Shown one piece after another: positions 18,560 to 29,668 of a DNA stretch of 64,000 nt (the first letter of the stretch is position 1; each line of letters begins with the position of its first letter). The DNA is taken from assembly GCF_035594125.1 (NCBI RefSeq), contig NC_087186.1:2081228-2145227 (forward strand). Direction: 5' to 3'. Both the position numbers and the translations under genes were made by a program. Below the pieces are notes generated by a model that worked only from the letters and a program-made list of their open reading frames with translations, made no database searches and was not told where the DNA came from. The stretch is from Scylla paramamosain. Taxonomy: Eukaryota; Arthropoda; Malacostraca; Decapoda; Portunidae.

Positions 18560-19215
18560 CAATCAATCCTTAACAGGCAAAAATGAAGAAGTAACTCTAC
18601 CACGGGAAGCATCTACCACGCTCCTGAGAACTAATTCATTAGTATGCATGATGGAGGTAACAGGTTTCCAAAGCAAAAAGTAATAAGGAAACTTTGTGGA
18701 AAGCATACTGCTCGTGTAACCTAGCCAAAGCTTCACTAATGGAAGTCCAAAGTTGGTTAGTGTAATTAAGCAAGGTTTGTGCGTCATGATTCAAGCATTC
18801 ACTATCTATACAGTTTAATTGAACCATCATATTTATTGACATAGCTGCTGCAACCAACTCGGTATAACGGTCCTGCAAGTCCTTTACAGCGCTATCTAAA
18901 GCAGTTCCGAAAAGCTTGTGAGATAATTGTCCATCTACCAGCCCTCTCTTAGAGCGTTGAGCAGAACGTAAGGGTCTCATAATTATTCAGAGCACCCAGA
19001 ACATTATCTTTTACAAAATTAAGTCTGTCAACAAGTAAAAGTTTGAGACTATTAGGGTATTGGCTATTAGTGTGTTCGTTTCCCAAGTCATTTATGGCAA
19101 CTGCAAGTTGATATTGATAATTCCGACATTTTTTTTGGTATTTCAGTCAAATCGGTGTCTGGGTATCTGACCCATAAGTAGTCTTCCACCAAGGACACTT
19201 GACCAATAGGGGCCG
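18560..19215 (-). pseudogene. Envelope/F-like glycoprotein remnant of the Gypsy element
   Basis: The best frame is 18639-18980. It contains a dibasic furin-type site RSKR followed by GL and, some residues on, LFGT. This combination is the hallmark at the start of the membrane-anchored subunit in baculovirus-F-type envelope proteins and errantivirus Env. The upstream sequence (18981-19215), in another frame, is compatible with the end of the surface subunit. Downstream, the frame is lost near 18640 and I cannot identify the transmembrane segment. In such elements the protein mediates membrane fusion. Here it is clearly broken. Identification rests on motif pattern alone. Confidence 0.6.
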
Positions 19216-19442
19216 TAAGAGCCGCGGGTCTGAGGTGGTCTGGGTCCCCGGCTCAAAGAGAGGGGAAAACGAAGAGAAGGAGTAGGATAAACATCTCTGA
19301 AATGCGCGAAAAAGAATATTCAAGTAAGTTGGTTATTATTATTTCGCAGATTGTAGTTATAAGTATGTGTAGGAGAATCATGACACACAGCTCGCGGAAG
19401 GGAAGTATCTTTGGCTAACCTCAAGTCACCTTAGTGTTGGTC
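19216..19442. other. Short unassigned stretch between env-like frame and family J insertion
   Basis: No frame or motif I can support. By position it belongs to the Gypsy element between integrase and env, or to the N-terminal part of env. Confidence 0.4.
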
Positions 19443-20020
19443 TTTTTTTTTTTATGTAGAAGGGACACTGGCCAAGGACAACAAAAATTAAATTAAATAA
19501 AAAAAAAAGCCCACTGAGATGCCAATCCCAGATAAAGGTCCAAAGCGGTAGTCAAAAATTGATGGATGTCTTGAAACCTCCCTCTTGAAGGAATTAAAGT
19601 CATAGGAAGGTGGAGATACAGAAATGGGGATTTGCAGAGTTTACCAGAGAAAGGGATGAATGATTTAGAATACTGGTTAACTCTTGCACTAGAAAGGTTG
19701 ACAGAATAGGGGTGAGAGAAAGAAGAAAGTCTGCAGCGAGGCCGTGGGAGGAGAGGAGACATGCAGTTAGCAAGGTCAGAAGAGGCGTTAGCATGAAAAT
19801 AGCGGTAGAAGACAGCTAAAGATGCAACATTGCCGCGAAGAGAGAGAGGCTGAAGAGAGTCAGTTAGAGGAGAGGAGTTGAAGAGACGAAAAGCTTTTGA
19901 TTCCACCCTGTCTAGAAGAGCGGTATGAATGGAACCCCCCAGACATGTGAAGCATAGTCCATACATGGACGGTAATACCCTTGTACAGATTTAGCAGTTG
20001 GTGGGGGGGTGGGGGGAAGG
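19443..20020 (-). mobile_element. Family J 5'-truncated insertion inside the Gypsy element
   Basis: The T tract and 3' end (TTATGTAGAAGGGACACTGG, 19453-19472) begin a minus-strand copy containing only the C-terminal domain. The frame at 19493-19966 includes [20 protein letters not shown]. It stops near 20015 in a G-rich run. It has the same orientation as the host Gypsy element and must be younger than it. Confidence 0.85.
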
Positions 20021-20129
20021 CCTCTCGGGGACCTGGATCATTACTGAATCACATGGTTGTAACTCTGCTGGAGAAGCATGTTTATGTTGTTTCACAGCCA
20101 TGACTGTTTTTTACTTTTAAAGTTGTGTT

Positions 20130-20860
20130 TTCACCTCCCTATGGATGTCTAAGAAAACTAGAAAATGAGCTTTTCCATAGTTATCCGCATTATACACAGG
20201 AGATTGAGATTTGTCATACGGGAGCCTCAACTCTTATCCATACACAATATAATGGGGGAATATGTCCCATTGACTCACATTTATACTGGAGGCAACATGT
20301 CGTAACCAATCTTCCCAAATTTCCCACCACTGGTCGTAGCACTTCAAGGATTTTTTCTATTGGAACGTTATACTAATCAGTTACTCGCAGGGTGGTGAGT
20401 CGTTATATGTGTGTGTGTCATGTTGTATTGACTGCATATATCTGATAATAGTGCGCTGAGAAATTCACTTCCGTTATTACTCAGTAAATCTCGAGGTGCT
20501 GAGTAAACCAGGGATAACTTGCTAACAAAGGCGTGAGCAACGGCAGCTGCAGTGTTTTCTTTCAGGGACGTTAGTTCAACGTAGCGAGAAAAAATATATC
20601 AACCCAAATAAGCAAATACTTAGAAACCTGATGGCTAAAAGGTAGTTGCAAAAGGTCTGTCCTCACCACGCCTCTGGGTTTAGTGGGTGGAGGATGCAGG
20701 AGGATGCAGTGGGTGCAGGCTTCGGCACCATTCCCTTATTCTGTGCACACATTTCAACATGTTTTTCAATGTCCACACGCATAGTTGGCCGTTAATAATG
20801 TGCACGCGCAGCAGCTAGGGTACGATCCTTCCCCCGGATGGCCGGCAACAGTGCCAAATG
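20130..20860 (-). pseudogene. Gypsy integrase remnant
   Basis: In the minus-strand frame, the DDE core is recognisable by VDIFSRYVEL (first Asp) and DLLSNNGSEF, where the usual second catalytic Asp of the S-D-N-G-S-E-F motif reads Asn. HHPASN-like sequence follows, where the family usually has HPxxNG before the Glu. Stops interrupt the C-terminal half. The enzyme would join element cDNA to host DNA; the lost Asp argues against function. A plus-strand frame at 20125-20376 is antisense to this region. Confidence 0.7.
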
Positions 20861-21119
20861 CCAGACGGTAGGTACAAATCCTTCCGGAACTACCATTTGT
20901 GTTGCTTTAATCTTTGTCGCGTTTATCCTGCCAATCCTGCCAATAGCGGCAAATGAGGCCATCCGTGTTGAGTATGAATTGTGATATAGGCGTTTTTAAT
21001 AAAGGAGGATTGATCTCATCCCCTGATTCAAGATGATGATCAATTTTACCCCATACATCATGTTGGTTCTGAGTAGTTGTTTGTTCCAGTATTGTGAACA
21101 GTATTGATTGGTGGTGTCT

Positions 21120-21600
21120 GGTAAGTCTGGTATGGCGAATCAGCCATTCTGTTGGCTAGACCTGGCAAGTACGTAATAGGTTAAATTCTTGGATAGTTAC
21201 ATCCCAACGAGCGAGTCTACTAGAGAGTTTTCTACCCCCGAAAAGTTTAGTGACGGCTGTATGATAAGTATAAATGGTTATTGGATATTCAGATATTATA
21301 TCTTTGAATAATTTCAAAGCCCAAACAATTGCGAGAGCTTCCTGATGAGTCAAAGAGTATTTAGACTCAGCGGAATTCAATGTTCTACTTGCGTAACCTA
21401 TGACTCTGCTTTTATCCTTTTCGTCTGTTTGCATTAATACTGCATGAAGAACCAAAGCACTAATATCTGCCTACAGAATAAATGGAGTTGCATAATCCGG
21501 GAAGGCAAGAATAGGAGAGTTGGTGAGAGCAAACTTAAGGCTACAGAATCTTTGTTCCTGGGAAGCATTCCAATGGAACGATACGACCTTCTTTAACAAA
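21120..21600 (-). pseudogene. Gypsy RNase H domain remnant
   Basis: The open frame at 21156-21455 shows the Ty3/Gypsy RNase H signature. It has VIGYASRTLNSAESKYS, then HQEALAIVWALKLFK with the conserved Glu, then ITIYTYHTAVTKLF, where the usual T-D-H reads T-Y-H, and RLARWDVTIQEFN. The upstream catalytic Asp region is ADISALVLHAVLMQ, where the family has ADASxxGIGAVLxQ. The domain degrades the RNA strand during reverse transcription. Two catalytic positions look altered and a stop lies just upstream. Confidence 0.75.
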
Positions 21601-22215
21601 GTAGTTAGAGAAGACGCCATCCAGGTAAAACATTTGACAAATGATCTGTAGTATCCTCATAACCCTAAAAAGGATCGGACATTATTTTATGTTTTAGGAG
21701 GTTTCGAAAATTTTTTAACTGCTTTATCCAAAGTGTGAATACCATTAGCATGAACGACATGCACGAAAAAGAAAATGGATTTACAGAGGAAATCACACTT
21801 AGATCATTTTGCCTTGAATCCTGCTTCTCTCAACCTTAGCAAGACCGATTGTAAGCTGGTGAAGTGAGAGTCAGTATCTTTGAAGATTATCATTGACGTG
21901 AATGTGTTCATTAGTGCAAATTTTAATCAGAAAGGCATGTGTAACCACTGAATGCATTTATTTCTCTGGACTCAAGTGCAAGGGTTACCTGTCAGTAGCG
22001 ACTCAATAAGTCTAGGCTACTGTAAACACTGTTTCTTCCTCATAAATACACAAGAAGATCCTTCAGGACAGGAAGAAGATAATGATCATCTTCAGTGAAT
22101 TTATTTATCTGTCAATAATTAATCACTGACCGACAAGTGCCATCCTTTTTGGGTACCAAAAAGAAAAAGGTTCTTCCAAGAAGACAGTGAATGCAGAATA
22201 ACCCCTTGGTTTAAC
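21601..22215 (-). pseudogene. Gypsy reverse transcriptase remnant
   Basis: On the minus strand, FFLVPKKDGTCRSVINY opens the domain near 22180. It is followed by SSLDLLSRY (motif A, near 22010), LALESREINAFSG, a YVDD-position sequence reading VND before a frameshift (near 21890), and YYRSFVKCF in the thumb/connection. At least six stops and one frameshift occur. The domain copies element RNA to DNA in intact relatives. The family assignment is firm because motifs occur in the correct order with RNase H and integrase behind. Confidence 0.75.
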
Positions 22216-22900
22216 ATTTCTTTTTATTTGTCTGTCTTCAAACTATGAGTGCTCCCCAAGGATTCCCCAGGTAATGCAATCACGTCCCTGTAACGTCTCA
22301 GGATTTCCAGCAACGAGGGTTTTGACTCCGGGTAGTCCACGACATTGATAAATCAACTAAGGTTAGGGCCCGTGCCTTGCTACATACCGAAGCGACACAA
22401 AGAGCAGGAATCTACAAGGAAAGACCTTTTGATCATAAATTAAAGCCTGGGTAAGAAATACTCCTGGTTTTAATCTTATCAAACCACCAGAAGTACTTAC
22501 TGCAAGAACAGTGGTCTGACTATCCTCATGGACTGTGTTTAATGTAGGTTCCATAGTTAATCTACTCGACTGGGGCCTTGCAGGCAAACATCACAGCCTA
22601 TGGGGACATTCCGAATGGATACTGGTATATGGATAGCTGTACTGTCAGGAATGACCCTTTCTTCAGTATCCATATACCGTGCATTTAATTTATATATCCA
22701 TATATCGTGCATTTAATTTATTTCCAACCAGTTGTGATGTCTTTTTCTTAAATTATTTCAGGCGAACTATCAGTTTGATATGAACCTGAATCTGATAAAT
22801 TATTTCTTGTAGATGTTTGAACTCCAGAAATATTTTGATGTCCAGGAGCTGAAGTGATGTTTTTAATAGGGTGAGAAGAAGAGATGAAGCGCTTGGGTTT
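22216..22900 (-). pseudogene. Gypsy pol region between protease and RT, unresolved
   Basis: By position this is the protease-RT linker and the RT N-terminal end. Frames at 22363-22587 and 22748-22963 are open but carry no motif I recognise. Two near copies of ATATACCGTGCATTTAATTTAT (within 22670-22720) form a short tandem duplication of about 31 bp. Confidence 0.4.
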
Positions 22901-23343
22901 ACCCATCCCCTTAAGATATCTCACTCCAATCCTCACTGAATTGGTCTGAGGATGAATCTCCATGTGGTTTGTCTTTAGTGATTTTTAAGCCAAGAAGCCC
23001 ATCTGACGGCAAACTGAAATAAGAAATAACAATGAAATCCATTCTTATAACATTTGAGTTCTTACCCAACCTAATACGGAGGCAAACAACACCCAATGTT
23101 TTAATTAAGAGCGGTATGCGAGACACCTAATAAGTTGGTTGTAGTGGGTTTCAGAGGCCAACGTCCGCCACGAGACGCGATTCTAAGAGTTAAATAGGAT
23201 ACAGCATATTTAGCAACGCCCCGGTGTCTATGGCAAATGAAGCTTTCAAGAACTTCTGCAGGGAGAACAATTGCACTCGTCTGAGTACAGGCTGCAACTA
23301 GGGAAGCACGAATCGCCTCTCCTAATGGCTCAGGAACTCTCAC
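22901..23343 (-). pseudogene. Gypsy retropepsin-like protease remnant
   Basis: On the minus strand, 23217-23234 encodes A-I-D-T-G-A, the retroviral-type aspartic protease active-site motif. It is followed in the same frame by hydrophobic sequence and, about 90 codons on, DGLLGLKI, typical of the end of the domain. A stop follows soon after the active site. The frame continues at 22911-23126. In intact elements the enzyme would cleave the Gag-Pol polyprotein. Confidence 0.65.
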
Positions 23344-23949
23344 CTGCGGTTTTGTTCTCTTGATGTTTAACTTGGTTTGGTTCGGACGGGGCGCGTGGCT
23401 TCCCCCGACTGGGTACCGCCTGAAGCGCCACTGGTCCTTTGTTGTGTCTGAACCCTTTGTTGCAAGTTTTCCACCGAGTTACACTCATCATTAGAATGGT
23501 TGTTAGTGTCGTGCATGCGGCAGTATTTAGCAGTTACACCAGAAGATGTGGTAGCATTCCCTTAAGTGTTATTGCCGTTAACTATTCTATCAGTCACTGA
23601 AGTCGTCTTAGGACGAACAGCGGCATCTCCCCTTGCCCTTGAAGCTGAAACTGAACCAGATACCCAGGGCTGAGGATTGACACTGGGTTGTGGTGCTTTC
23701 CTAAGTTTTCCTTGTCCTTCTTTTCGGCAAAGCACTTGTTTGCTGGATGTCTAGGTTAATTGCAATAATGACACGTCAGCACTGCTGTTTTGTCTCTGAC
23801 CACAGCAGCATGAGACTTCACAGCTGTGTCTTGTCCGGGAGATGATGGTCGAGTGGCGGAGATGATAGACGCATTGAAACGACCATTTGTTGCGCTTTCA
23901 TCGTTTGTTTTTTATTATTTTGAAAAATTCATGGAGATTATCACCATGA
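23344..23949 (-). pseudogene. Gypsy Gag C-terminal region with stop-interrupted CCHC knuckle
   Basis: At 23732-23773 on the minus strand the codons give C-x2-C-x4-H-x4-C spacing (CHYCN, stop, PRHPANKC). One of the four residues before His is a stop codon (TAA). This is a nucleic-acid-binding knuckle of the retroviral nucleocapsid type. The surrounding sequence is rich in codons for Pro, Ser and Thr and has several stops. Confidence 0.6.
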
Positions 23950-24510
23950 TTAAATTCTAGGAAAAGCAGACACTTGGAAATTATTTTTAAACGTGTCATA
24001 ATCTTGGTTCTCTGTTGGTTCTGCGAATGTACTCGATTCTATTAAATAATGGGCCAGAAAGCCAGGTTGCATTTCTGATCTAACAAAAGAAATTTTACCA
24101 CCCTGCTCAATGATACAAGCTTGGGTCATCACATCCTCGCACTGAACAATGAATTTTCGGGCTGAGTATTCTGAATCTGATCCCGAAAATGGGACTTCAT
24201 CAGTGGTGGTGGAGAGTACTTTAAGAGGAACTCTCGTTAGACTTCGCGTGAGCTGTGGTCGAGCACCAGTAGCATGGGGGGTAGTGGCAGTGTTGGTTGC
24301 GATAGACATGATGTTAGTAGGTGATTGAGATATGGTTCTGTAGAAAATCGGTGGTGTGGAGTACCATTCTTTAGTTCACTGAGGTCATCACTCTCGCTAA
24401 ACTCATCCTTCTCTAAATGTTCACTATTTTCTATCTCGGGGGAAACAGCCTGAGATATACACAATCTGTCAAATTCCGCAGCTAATTCATTTTGAATATG
24501 GACATACTAT
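23950..24510 (-). pseudogene. Gypsy Gag-like frame
   Basis: Frame 23950-24309 (119 codons) contains FSGSDSEYSARKFIVQCEDV and, later, KISFVRSEMQPG and DYDTFKNNF. The order resembles arthropod Gypsy Gag proteins (a start box, a 'K-x-SFVRS-x-LQPG' box, and 'YDTFKxxF'). A second overlapping frame (24237-24464) adds an acidic N-terminal part. Gag would form the particle shell. The frame has no visible link to the knuckle downstream without crossing stops. Confidence 0.55.
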
Positions 24511-24540
24511 GGAATAACTTAGAATTATAGTGCAATATTA

Positions 24541-25135
24541 TTTTTTTTTTTAGGTCCAGAAAGCTTCGAAGAGTCTTTCAAAGAAAATAAGAACACTGAT
24601 AGAGTAGTGAGATAGCTCTGGAGGATAGCAAAGTTGAAGGTTAGTTCACCAGGATGATCAGTGAAGGGAGAGGAAAGCCAAAGCTGGTGGTAAACATTGA
24701 AGTCTTCAAGAACGGAGATCTCTGCCAAAGGGAAGAGTCAGAATGTGCTCCACTTTAAAGTTAAGTAGTCAAAGAATTTCTTATAGTCAGAGAAGTTAGG
24801 TGAGAAGTATACAGCACAGATAAATTTAGTTTGAGCGTGACTCTGTAGTCGTAGCCAGACTGTGGAAAACTCATAAAATTCAAGAGCGTGGGCACGAGAG
24901 CAAGTTAAGTGGTTGCACACTTAAACGCAACATCCAGCTTTGGATTGAAAATGAGGATAGAGAAAGTAGGAGGGAATTGAAAAGGGGCTACTTTCAGTTG
25001 CCTCAGGCACCTGAGTTTCGGTGAGGAAAAGATGAGATTTAAAAGAGGAGAGGTGGTGTTCTACAGATTGAAAATTAGATCTTAGACCGCGAATGCTGCA
25101 GAAGGTATTGAAGAAAATGTTGTGTCAAGGAGAGA
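24541..25135 (-). mobile_element. Family J endonuclease fragment
   Basis: A minus-strand piece holding part of the endonuclease (ISVLEDFNVYHQLWLSS, where the catalytic G-D-F-N reads E-D-F-N) and its N-terminal part to about 25135. Frames are 24525-24728 and 24738-24920. Both ends are truncated. A T tract at about 24540 is not followed by a family J 3' end. Confidence 0.8.
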
Positions 25136-25363
25136 CTCACTCTCTGGAAAAAAAAAAAAAAAAAAAATCCAGATATGAGTGTTTCTAAGTAGTAAATTTA
25201 TCTATAAATATTACGCGAGTAATATTGGAACCATCAGAAGTGCGCCAGAAAACAAATTTAATGGACGATGCAGTGAAGCCCTTTAAATAGGCCATGCTAG
25301 TATCCGCTTTGGCCGCATTGACAGATATGCTCATATTGGTTTCCTTTCGGTCGTGTATTCGTG

Positions 25364-25415
<52 letters not shown>

Positions 25416-26690
25416 TTGTGTAGCTCTCTAGAGGCCTTAGGCATTTATTGCATCACAATTTCGGACGTCCGTTCTTTGTTTATGGGGTAGCACCACAGTT
25501 ACCCACACTAGAAAGAGAAGACAGTACACGCATTAGCCTCAACACAGAATGCAAACGAGAATTTGCATTCTGTGTTATGGAATGAACTCCCCAAAACAAA
25601 GTTCTTCAGAATGTAATATGGAGTCTACAGGGGAGTGGTGAGGTTCAATCATGGCTCAGAAGTGCTGGAGAAGGAGGAGGGATTGCGAGTGTTGGAGTCT
25701 TGAAATAAGGAAAAGGGTGGACAGGAAAAGAGCATCCCAATCATCAACGAAAGCTGAAAAGAAAGAAGAAAAGAACAGGAAGATAAGGAGAGTGCAAGAG
25801 GAAAAACTGAAAAAAGGAGTTGAAGCAATCACCTATGAGGCCAGGACAGCGCCAGTAGCCTATTCGTTCACTACGGCATTTGGTGAGCATTGTCAGTGAG
25901 GAGAGGGAAGGCGCTCATTCACAGAATCCCTCTCTGATGACTTGACATTGTGATGACGCCCCAGCAGTAAGGCATTTTTGCCGGCAAAAAACGCAAGAGG
26001 AAACAAAAAATTAGTGTGATGCATAGGGACGGAGGTGTTCAGTGACGCGAGTTTTCAGTACATATATGGTGATATATTTACATCATTCTATTATATTTAT
26101 GTTTATATTATCATTTATATGAACAGTAGACTTATTATTTGTAGTATCACCATAAATGAACGAGTTTTCTGGGTGGAAGCATATGAAACACGAAAAAATA
26201 AACGCCCGTAGCGAAAAATATTAAAATCCTGAAAGCTCAAAATTGAATGGAATTGCTTATAAACGCTCATGTCTGTAGTTTAATATCATCGGATCAATTC
26301 TGTAGATTTTTATTTTATTCATTTATTTTTTTTTATATAGTTAATAACTTTTGTGTCTGGGGGAATTTTATAAAGAAAATCGCCATCGGCGCGATATCAT
26401 ACAAAACGTCCGTATTGTGACTTCGACATTTCATAACAGAAAGGAAAACAAAAAAAAAGGAAATCCACAATTCTGTTTATATATTTATAAAGAACATAAA
26501 CACAAAATAAAAAAAAATCTATAGGATAAATATTAAGATTGCACGATTTTTTGACGTCATCATACACTTCTTGATGTCATGATGTCATGACGTCAAGACG
26601 TATAAACAATATCAAGGTCACAAAAAAAAAAGAATAATATAACTAAACCTTGAAAGTTTTAAGTGAAAAACTCTAATGATGGACTTCTTA
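25136..26690. other. Unassigned region with simple repeats
   Basis: It contains an A tract (25149-25166), a T tract and (GT)n (25365-25411), and AT-rich sequence. A plus-strand frame at 25651-25899 (82 codons, Lys/Glu/Arg-rich) has no recognised domain. Around 26553-26600 several TGACGTCA/TGATGTCA-like palindromic motifs cluster. No supported gene. Confidence 0.5.
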
Positions 26691-27185
26691 CGAATATTTT
26701 TCAAGTCAGAGAGTGAGCACCCCCTCAAGACACTTAGGGTCGTTATCAGAAGGGCAGTCCTACCTGGGAACATTTCTGGTCCCCTCCCCAAATGGGGACT
26801 CCGAGGCTGGTGTAGGAGTCGCAATAATAATTTAGAAATTTTGAGTGAAGGGTGTGTGTGTTATTAAGTACTTGTAGTTTTCTGTAGAGGAAGAGAGTTG
26901 TCTAGGTGCCAGAAGTCACGAGGGGAGTTAAATCTTAAAAGACTTTACACTTTCTATTAATGAAGAAGTTTTTGCTAGCTGAAGAACAGACGTCATAATT
27001 CAAGGCAGAAATATAAAGCGCATAAGATTCAGGTGACGGAAGGCTCAAGTACCCTTTGTGGGCCACCTTTCTACCATATATAACACGAGAAGACGATGTG
27101 TTAAACCAATGTTTGGAAGGTTCAGGTCGAGAGAAAGAGTGAGGAATGTACGTCTCCATGCCAGACATGCCAGACCTTTCTACCA
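26691..27185 (-). mobile_element. Family J rearranged unit 1 (leader/early endonuclease joined to linker)
   Basis: On the plus strand, the complemented early endonuclease and leader (26705-26900) run to AGAGAGTTGTCT and then jump to AGGTGCCAGAAGTCACGAGG, which belongs to the EN-RT linker. The linker (26905-27170) carries [18 protein letters not shown]. The same junction recurs at 27505-27525, so this is one unit of a tandem duplication about 610 bp apart. Confidence 0.75.
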
Positions 27186-28174
27186 TGTCAGTTGCCTCAG
27201 ACACCTAAGTTTCAGTGAAGAAAAAAGATGAGGTTTAGAAGAGGAAAGGTGGTGGGTGTTCTACAGATTGAAAATTAGATCTTAGACCGCGAATGTTGTA
27301 GAAGTTAATGAAGAAAAAAGTTGAGGGGAGTGTCAAGACGCTTAGTGTCGTTGTCAGAAGGGCAGTCCGACCTGGGGACATTAATTTTCTGGTTCCCTCC
27401 CCAGATGGGGACTCCAAGGTTGGTGTATGAGTCGCCATGATAATTTAGAAATTTTTAGTAAAGGGTGTGTGTGTTATTAAGTTCTTATAGTTTTGTGTGG
27501 AGGAAAAGAGTTGTCTAGGTGCCAGAAGTCACGAGGGGAGTTAGAACTTAAAAGATTTTTACACTTTCTATTAATGAAGTCGTTTTTGGCTAATTGAAGA
27601 ACATACGCCATAATTCAAAGCAGAAATATAGAGCGCATGAGATTCAGGTGACGGAAGGCTCAAGTACCCTTTGTGCGCCACCTTTCTACCATATATAACA
27701 CGAGAAGACGATGTGTTAAACCAATGTTTGGAAGGTTCAGGTCGAGAGAAAGAGTGAGGAATGTACGTCTCCATGCCAGACACTATCACTTCTGTTATGC
27801 GCTCAGTACATATTCCAAGGAAAATCAGTATAATACTTCCACAAGTACTCCCAATTAGTAGAAACAAAATGCCAGTCACCTCCACTTTCGGAAATCCAGA
27901 GGAGGGATTGGAGCAATAGGACAAAATACAGATATGAGATTGGGATCGGAAGAACCTAAGAGAGAAAATAGGGTGACAGCATAACCAGAAGGATTAGAGG
28001 TTAGGAGAAGGTCAAGAATTTTGGGCGTATCTTGAAGAAGGTCAGGAATACTAGTTTACTGTTGCACCAGTTGTTCTACGTCGTTGAGTATAACATAGTC
28101 TAGTTCTCCAGGATGGAAATCTAAAATCTATAATCTAAAATCTAAAAAATGGGAGAGAGTAAGATTGTGTTCTA

Positions 28175-28225
<51 letters not shown>

Positions 28226-28880
28226 TTTTTTTTATAGTTGGAGAAGTTAGGCGAGAGGTATACAAGACAAATTAATTGAGTTTGCGAATTACTTTGTAGT
28301 CGTAGCCAGATGGTGAAAAAACTCGAAAGATTCAAGAGCGTGGGCACGAAAGCAGGTTAAGTCATTGCACACATAAACGCAACACCCGGTTTGAATTGAA
28401 AACAAGGATAGAGAAAGTAGGAGGGAACAGAAAAGGGGCTACTGTCATTTGCCTCAGACACCTGTGTTTCAGTGAGGAAAAGAAGACAAGGTTTATTAGA
28501 AAAGAGGTGGTGTCCTACAGTTTGAAAATTTGATCTTGGACCGCGAATGTTGCAGAAGTTATTGAAAAAAAAGTTGAGGAGGGTGTCAAGACACTTCAGG
28601 TTGATACCAGATGAGCCTTCTGACTTTTTGGTATTTGTTGTCCCCACCGCAGATGGAATTCCGACGCTTGTGTAGAAGTCACCATGATAATTACGAATTC
28701 TGAGTGAAGGGTGTGTTTGTAATTAGGTGAATGTAGTTTTGTGTGAAGAAAGAGAGTTATTTTTAAAGGGCAGGTTGTGACTTCCCTCTTGTGTTGTGAG
28801 ACAAAAGGAAACGTCCAGTGAGGTCACTACTGGGTTTAATGAAAAGTTCACAGCACTCCTTGATCTAGTGCTTCTGCAGT
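27186..28880 (-). mobile_element. Family J rearranged unit 2 continuing into endonuclease and leader
   Basis: It repeats the unit-1 structure: early endonuclease and leader 27195-27505, junction, linker 27515-27800. It then continues through the endonuclease to the leader at about 28875. The endonuclease is split by a (TTA)n microsatellite (28168-28222). Frames 27571-27924 and 28357-28647 (with [14 protein letters not shown]) are the longest. The leader ends in GTGAGGTC...AGTGCTTCTG, short of the 5' terminus. Confidence 0.75.
28168..28222. repeat. (TTA)n microsatellite inside a family J endonuclease
   Basis: About 15 TTA units plus a short TA run. It splits the endonuclease frame between [18 protein letters not shown] and upstream sequence. 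Confidence 0.95.
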
Positions 28881-29637
28881 TGTGTTGAACCAAATATGTG
28901 CGGTACGTTGACATCACTTTAACACATATTCATTTTTAGATCGGCTTTTACGATACCGAGAATGAAGTTGGGCAGTACTTTCAGGGTGAGGTTCATCTGA
29001 CACATTTGGACCATTGATCTATTAATGTATCGTTGCTAGTTCACTGAATCAATGTCAGTTTCCGGCTCGTATACTATTTCTTTCAGTTCGTTTATTTCTT
29101 CATACATATTAGCTATTTTCTTGGCTTTGTTAGAAAGTTATTCTTTTAATGCTTCTGTTTCTGTTTAAACAGCATGATGATGACCTTAACCATTGCCTTC
29201 GATTCCTAAGATAAGGAGCTCAAGAAGCTGGTTATGAGTTGGTCATTATGGTCATCGTTGATTGCACTTTCCTTTGGGGTGGGTTGTTGATGTTTCTTTT
29301 TTCCATATCGTTCCACAGATCGTCGATGGGTTTTTGTCTGCATCAGTATTACGCCTTGTACACGGCATAATTACGACCTATAGTCACTGAATTATAGATT
29401 AGGATCTCTCAGTGACACCGGCAGGAAATCACAACGTTGCCAGAGGTTATAACAGGAACTACACTCAACAAGTAGGTAGTCACGATATATCCATTAATAG
29501 TACACAGCAATCTTTGTATACTTTGTTGGTTTAGACAGCAGAAGACAATCACAGCAATACGGTGTACAGTTGTAGCAGGCAGCAATCAAGAAGTGTGTGC
29601 TCTACTCGGTGTCCAGTGTCATACTCTAGTAGTAATT

Positions 29638-29668
<31 letters not shown>

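Larger units (their letters stand above)
17800..24540 (-). mobile_element. Decayed Ty3/Gypsy LTR element with envelope-like gene
   Basis: On the minus strand the order is Gag-like frame, CCHC knuckle, aspartic protease, reverse transcriptase, RNase H, integrase, then a separate envelope-like frame. This is the gene order of Ty3/Gypsy elements that carry env (errantivirus-like). Frames are broken throughout. A family J copy (19443-20020) lies between integrase and env. I could not define either LTR. The 5' side ends near 24540 close to a T tract and another family J fragment. Confidence 0.8.

Noticed and set aside
20125..20376. Plus-strand 83-codon frame
   Set aside because: Antisense to the integrase remnant; no domain of its own.
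25651..25899. 82-codon Lys/Glu-rich frame
   Set aside because: Low-complexity charged composition, no domain or neighbouring gene structure.
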